A stretch of 5,691 nt of DNA from Actinomycetes bacterium (GTDB taxonomy: Bacteria > Actinomycetota > Actinomycetes > Actinomycetales > Microbacteriaceae), in assembly GCA_023421635.1 (NCBI GenBank), contig JAEZSU010000160.1, forward strand, positions 1 through 5,691, read 5' to 3'. Position 1 is the stretch's first letter, and each line of letters begins with the position of its first letter. Below the pieces are notes generated by a model that saw nothing but the letters and a program-made list of their open reading frames with translations, was not told where the DNA came from and searched no databases. Position numbers and translations under genes: made by a program. This document shows, piece by piece, positions 1-5,691 of the stretch.

Positions 1-9
1 AACGGGTGG

Positions 10-139
10 GCGTTTCGTCTCGCTTCGCTCGCTCAACGACCGGGAGGTGTGCGCTCGCTCAACGACCGGGAGGCTTCGCGCGCTCAACGACCGGGAGGTG
101 TGCGCTCGCTCACCGACCGGGGTGCTCGCTCACCGGGGG
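10..139 (-). repeat. Repeat array A, downstream of the quinone reductase gene
   Basis: Five head-to-tail units share the plus-strand core GCTCAACGACCGGG or a close variant. Unit 1 (10-44) is a full 35-base copy that also carries the leading TTTCGTCTCGCTTC part. Units at 45-70, 71-95 and 96-121 lack that lead, and the last (122-139) is degenerate. Units 45-70 and 96-121 are 25/26 identical. Distances between successive cores are 26, 25, 26 and 20 bases, so codon phase is not kept. The array begins immediately after the TGA (142-140) of the minus-strand gene, leaving no ordinary intergenic sequence. Minus strand is given because the units run in the same sense as the genes of array B. I see no gene, hairpin terminator or mobile-element end here. 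Its left limit may lie outside the window. Confidence 0.85.
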
Positions 140-3239
<3,100 letters not shown>

Positions 3240-3249
3240 GCTGGTTCCT

Positions 3250-4458
3250 TCAGACGCGCTCGATGATGGTGGCGATGCCCATGCCGGCACCGACGCACAG
3301 CGTGGCGAGGCCACGCCGGAGGTCGCGGCGCTCGAGCTCGTCGAGCAGGGTGCCGAGGATCATGGCGCCCGTGGCGCCCAGCGGGTGGCCCATCGCGATG
3401 GCGCCGCCGTTGACGTTGACCTTCTCGTCGGGGATGCCGAGGTCCTTCTGCCACTTCATCACCACGGCGGCGAACGCCTCGTTCAGTTCGAACAGGTCGA
3501 TGTCGTCGACCGTGAGCCCGGCGCGGTCGAGCGCCTTCCTGGTCGCCGGGGTCGGGCCGGTGAGCATGATCGTGGGTTCGGAGCCGACGACGGCGGTGGC
3601 GAGGATGCGGGCACGCGGGGTGAGTCCGGCGAGCTCGCCGGCCGCCGCCGAGCCGACGACGAGGAGCGCGGCGCCGTCGACGATGCCGGAGGAGTTGCCC
3701 GGGCCGTGCACGTGGTCGATCCGCTCCAGCCAGTGGTACTTCTGCAGTGCGACGGCGTCGAATCCCGCCTGCGCGCCGATGCCCGCGAAGCTGGCGGGCA
3801 GCCGCCCGAGCAACTCGACCGTCGACTCCGGCCGACGGTGCTCGTCGTGGTCGAGCACCACCACGCCGTTGAGGTCCCGCACCGGGACGATCGAGCGGGC
3901 GAACCTGCCCTCCCGCCAGGCCGTCTCGGCGCGCTGCTGCGAGCGGACCGCGAACGCGTCGACCTCCTCGCGGGAGAACCCCTCGACGGTCGCGATGAGA
4001 TCGGCGCCGATCCCCTGGGGGACGAAGTACGCGTCGTAGTTCGTCGTCGGGTCTTCGGCGTACGCCCCGCCGTCGGAACCGATCGGCACCCGCGACATCG
4101 ACTCCACGCCACCCGCGAGGACGAGGTCCTCGAACCCGGAGGCGACCTTCTGTGCCGCGAGGTTCACCGCCTCCAGCCCCGAGGCGCAGAACCGGTTCAC
4201 CTGCACCCCCGGCACGGTCTCGGGCAGGCCCGCCACCATCGCCGCGGTCCGGGCGATGTCACCGCCCTGCTCGCCGACGGGTGACACGACGCCGAGCACG
4301 ACGTCGTCGACCAGGGCCGGATCGAGTCCCGGGTTCCGGTCCCTGATCGCGTCGATCAGCGTCACCACCAGGTCGACCGGCTTGGTTGCGTGGAGGGCGC
4401 CGCCCCGGTTCTTGCCGCGCGGCGTGCGCACGGCGTCGTAGATGAACGCATTCGTCAT
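3250..4458 (-). CDS. fadA: Acetyl-CoA C-acyltransferase (3-ketoacyl-CoA thiolase), FadA type
   Basis: It cleaves 3-ketoacyl-CoA with CoA to acetyl-CoA and a chain two carbons shorter, the last step of beta-oxidation, in the cytoplasm. The 402-residue protein has the normal length of the thiolase family. The N-terminus carries [17 protein letters not shown] (6-22). The nucleophile is Cys91 in [12 protein letters not shown] (88-99). NEAFA (326-330), [15 protein letters not shown] (351-365, His358) and CVGAGMG (388-394, Cys388) complete the catalytic set, so all expected active-site residues are present. ATG 4458 is chosen because GAGGAG lies 6 bases upstream and family homology begins there; an in-frame GTG at 4602 would add 48 unrelated residues. 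It is the first gene of the minus-strand operon. Its TGA overlaps the ribosome binding site of the FadB-like gene, as expected for a two-subunit beta-oxidation complex. Long-chain specificity versus a degradative role for other acyl-CoAs cannot be resolved. Confidence 0.95.
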   Translation of the reverse strand: MTNAFIYDAVRTPRGKNRGGALHATKPVDLVVTLIDAIRDRNPGLDPALVDDVVLGVVSPVGEQGGDIARTAAMVAGLPETVPGVQVNRFCASGLEAVNLAAQKVASGFEDLVLAGGVESMSRVPIGSDGGAYAEDPTTNYDAYFVPQGIGADLIATVEGFSREEVDAFAVRSQQRAETAWREGRFARSIVPVRDLNGVVVLDHDEHRRPESTVELLGRLPASFAGIGAQAGFDAVALQKYHWLERIDHVHGPGNSSGIVDGAALLVVGSAAAGELAGLTPRARILATAVVGSEPTIMLTGPTPATRKALDRAGLTVDDIDLFELNEAFAAVVMKWQKDLGIPDEKVNVNGGAIAMGHPLGATGAMILGTLLDELERRDLRRGLATLCVGAGMGIATIIERV

Positions 4459-4561
4459 GGTGTGCTCCTCAGGGCCCGCAGCCGGTCGGGATCCGCGCGT
4501 CGAGGACATCCTGCCCCCGTCGTCCACGGCTTCGCATCCGCCGCCTCGGCCGCTGTGGGAA

Positions 4562-4584
4562 GCCGACACACCGGACGCGTCGGC
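4562..4584. promoter_or_regulatory. Possible operator: GCCGAC/GTCGGC dyad
   Basis: A perfect six-base inverted repeat, GCCGAC (4562-4567) and GTCGGC (4579-4584), with an 11-base centre, lies in the middle of the divergent region. Its position would suit a regulator acting on both directions. Short GC-rich dyads arise by chance in such DNA and I do not recognise a known operator, so this is only a candidate. Confidence 0.2.
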
Positions 4585-4639
4585 CGGGGGCTCCTTTATC
4601 ACCGGTCCACGATCGACTTCGGCGGACAGGGTGGCCCAA

Positions 4640-4645
4640 TAGACT
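4640..4645 (+). promoter_or_regulatory. Candidate -10 element for etfBA
   Basis: TAGACT fits the TANNNT pattern preferred by the main actinobacterial sigma factor. It lies 24 bases before the GTG and 12 bases before the ribosome binding site. The -35 region is weak, which is common for actinobacterial promoters, so this call rests on the -10 and its position. Confidence 0.35.
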
Positions 4646-4669
4646 CGCAGCTGGCGTAAGGAGTCCTAC

Positions 4670-5446
4670 GTGAAGATCGTCGTGCTGGTCAAAGAAGTCC
4701 CCGACACCTACGGAGACCGGAAGCTGAACCTGGAGACCGGACTCGCGGATCGTGCCGCGAGCGAGGCCGTGCTGGACGAGATCGGCGAGCGCTCGCTCGA
4801 GGTCGCCCTCTCGTATGCCGACAAGAACCCCGGCACCGAGGTCGTCGTGCTGTCGATGACGCCGGCGTCGTCGGCGGCGACGGTGCGCAAGGGCCTCGCC
4901 ATGGGCGCCGCATCCGCCGTGCAGGTGGTCGACGAGGCGCTCGCCGGCGCCGACATGGTGCTGACGGCCGAGGTGCTGGCCGCCGCGCTGAAGCGCACCG
5001 GATTCGACCTCGTGATCGCCGGCAACCAGTCGACCGACGGGTCCGGCGGTGTGGTGCCTGCCATGGTCGCGGAACTGCTCGAGGTGCCACTCGCCTCCGC
5101 GCTGAACACCGTGGAGCTCACGGCGGATGCGGTCGCGGGCGAGCGTGCGATCGAGGGTGGCACCCAGCAGGTGCGCGCAGCGCTCCCCGCGGTGATCTCC
5201 ATCACCGAGCGGCTCCCCGACGCCCGGTTCCCGAACTTCAAGGGCATCATGGCGGCGAAGAAGAAGCCGTTCGACACGGTGTCGCTCGCCGACCTCGGGA
5301 TCGACCCGATGGATCCCGCCGCCGCGCGTTCCATCATGCTCACCGTGAGCGAGAAGCCGCCGCGTGCCGCCGGCGTGAAGATCGTGGACGAGGGCGACGC
5401 CGGCGAGAAGCTGGCGGCGTTCCTGGCCGAGAACCGTCTGGTCTGA
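4670..5446 (+). CDS. etfB: Electron transfer flavoprotein subunit beta
   Basis: This is the small subunit of the heterodimeric ETF, which carries electrons from acyl-CoA dehydrogenases towards the respiratory chain and binds AMP. The 258 residues match the usual length. It starts with the family-typical MKIVVLVKEVPDT (1-13). VIAGNQSTDGSGG (115-127) corresponds to the nucleotide-binding loop. Residues 157-177, from GERAIEGG to LPAVIS, fit the ETF-beta signature, and RFPNFKGIMAAKKKP (186-200) is the conserved segment after it. GTG 4670 is chosen for the strong AAGGAG six bases upstream and because homology begins at that residue. It is followed after 11 bases by etfA, with which it forms an operon. 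Placement back-to-back with fadA and the FadB-like gene supports a role in fatty-acid oxidation rather than in a specialised bifurcating system. Confidence 0.95.
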   Translation: MKIVVLVKEVPDTYGDRKLNLETGLADRAASEAVLDEIGERSLEVALSYADKNPGTEVVVLSMTPASSAATVRKGLAMGAASAVQVVDEALAGADMVLTAEVLAAALKRTGFDLVIAGNQSTDGSGGVVPAMVAELLEVPLASALNTVELTADAVAGERAIEGGTQQVRAALPAVISITERLPDARFPNFKGIMAAKKKPFDTVSLADLGIDPMDPAAARSIMLTVSEKPPRAAGVKIVDEGDAGEKLAAFLAENRLV

Positions 5447-5457
5447 GGAGCACCGTG

Positions 5458-5691
5458 ATGACTGATTTCGCGACCGATTCGATCCTCGTGCTGCTGGATG
5501 TCACCGCATCCGGCGGCCTCGCCAAGTCCGCTGCCGGCCTGCTCGGCGCCGCCTCGACGGTCGGCACCCCGGTGGCGCTCATCGTCGCCGACGGCGCGGA
5601 TGCGCTCGCGCAGGAGGCGGCCGACCTGGGCGCCGCCGTCGTGCTCACCGCCGCCCCCGGCGACGGCCTCGGTGTCGGCGCCGTGGACGCG
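5458..5691 (+). CDS. etfA: Electron transfer flavoprotein subunit alpha, 5' part
   Basis: The large, FAD-binding ETF subunit is cut by the window end after 78 codons, in frame. The visible part is the N-terminal domain: DSILVLLDVT (7-16), then a strand reading TPVALIVAD (37-45) and EAADLGAAVVLTA (53-65), the alternating pattern of the ETF-alpha N-terminal fold. The FAD-binding C-terminal domain is outside the window. ATG 5458 is preferred, with GAGGAG (5445-5450) seven bases upstream. An in-frame GTG directly before it (5455) leaves only four bases and is less likely. The ribosome binding site overlaps the etfB stop, which suggests coupled translation of the two subunits. The assignment rests as much on its position after etfB as on this partial sequence. 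Confidence 0.9.
   Translation, partial: MTDFATDSILVLLDVTASGGLAKSAAGLLGAASTVGTPVALIVADGADALAQEAADLGAAVVLTAAPGDGLGVGAVDA

Larger units (their letters stand above)
4459..4669. promoter_or_regulatory. Divergent intergenic region between fadA and etfB
   Basis: These 211 bases hold no convincing gene and must contain the start signals for both the fadA operon and etfBA. The fadA ribosome binding site GAGGAG lies at its left end. At the right end AAGGAG (4658-4663), six bases before GTG 4670, fixes the etfB start. TAGACT (4640-4645) is a plausible -10 hexamer for etfB and would give a leader of about 18 bases; no good -35 sequence lies 16-18 bases upstream of it. For the fadA side I see no convincing -10/-35 pair. 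Shared divergent control of electron-transfer and beta-oxidation genes is a reasonable inference from the layout only. Confidence 0.6.

Noticed and set aside
3250..4602. Longer thiolase start at GTG 4602
   Set aside because: The extra 48 residues are unrelated to thiolases, and the ATG at 4458 has a strong GAGGAG site at the right distance.

Overview
This window comes from a high-GC actinobacterium, most likely a member of the Microbacteriaceae such as Microbacterium. I infer this from the roughly 70% GC (by eye), the strong third-position G/C bias, clear Shine-Dalgarno sites and the gene types. Species cannot be assigned from the sequence alone.

The gene content is fatty-acid beta-oxidation. 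On the minus strand, reading from right to left, lie a FadA-type acetyl-CoA acyltransferase (4458 to 3250), a FadB-like enoyl-CoA hydratase/3-hydroxyacyl-CoA dehydrogenase (start 3239, recognisable homology ending near 1320), and an FMN-dependent NADH:quinone reductase of the PA1024 type, a family usually labelled nitronate monooxygenase (about 1135 to 140). The first two are separated by 10 bases and look like one operon. Diverging on the plus strand from a 211-base intergenic region are etfB (4670-5446) and the 5' part of etfA (5458 to the window edge). They encode the electron-transfer flavoprotein that accepts electrons from acyl-CoA dehydrogenases. Together the genes cover hydration, oxidation and thiolysis of acyl-CoA, transfer of electrons from acyl-CoA dehydrogenases, and possibly reoxidation of NADH.

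The unusual part is the left third. The quinone reductase gene is enclosed by two arrays of a short GC-rich repeat in the same orientation (array A about 10-139, array B about 1109-1305). Array A begins directly after the gene's stop codon. Array B reaches the codon where the gene's normal ATG would be expected. As a result the FadB-like frame has no stop at its expected end and runs through the array into an irrelevant frame of the next gene. The quinone reductase has no ATG or GTG start near its conserved N-terminus, only a TTG inside the repeat. The full repeat unit is free of stops in five of six frames. A GGGGTGGGGG tract (1305-1314) lies exactly at the boundary: one base more would stop FadB at once, and one base fewer would fuse it in frame to the quinone reductase. 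This may be real biology (a repeat family invading a gene junction) or a sequencing indel.

Two further points stand out. The FadB-like protein has lost its GxGxxG motif and about 70 residues of its NAD-binding domain. The hexamer GGATGC/GCATCC occurs 21 times, about five times more than base composition predicts.
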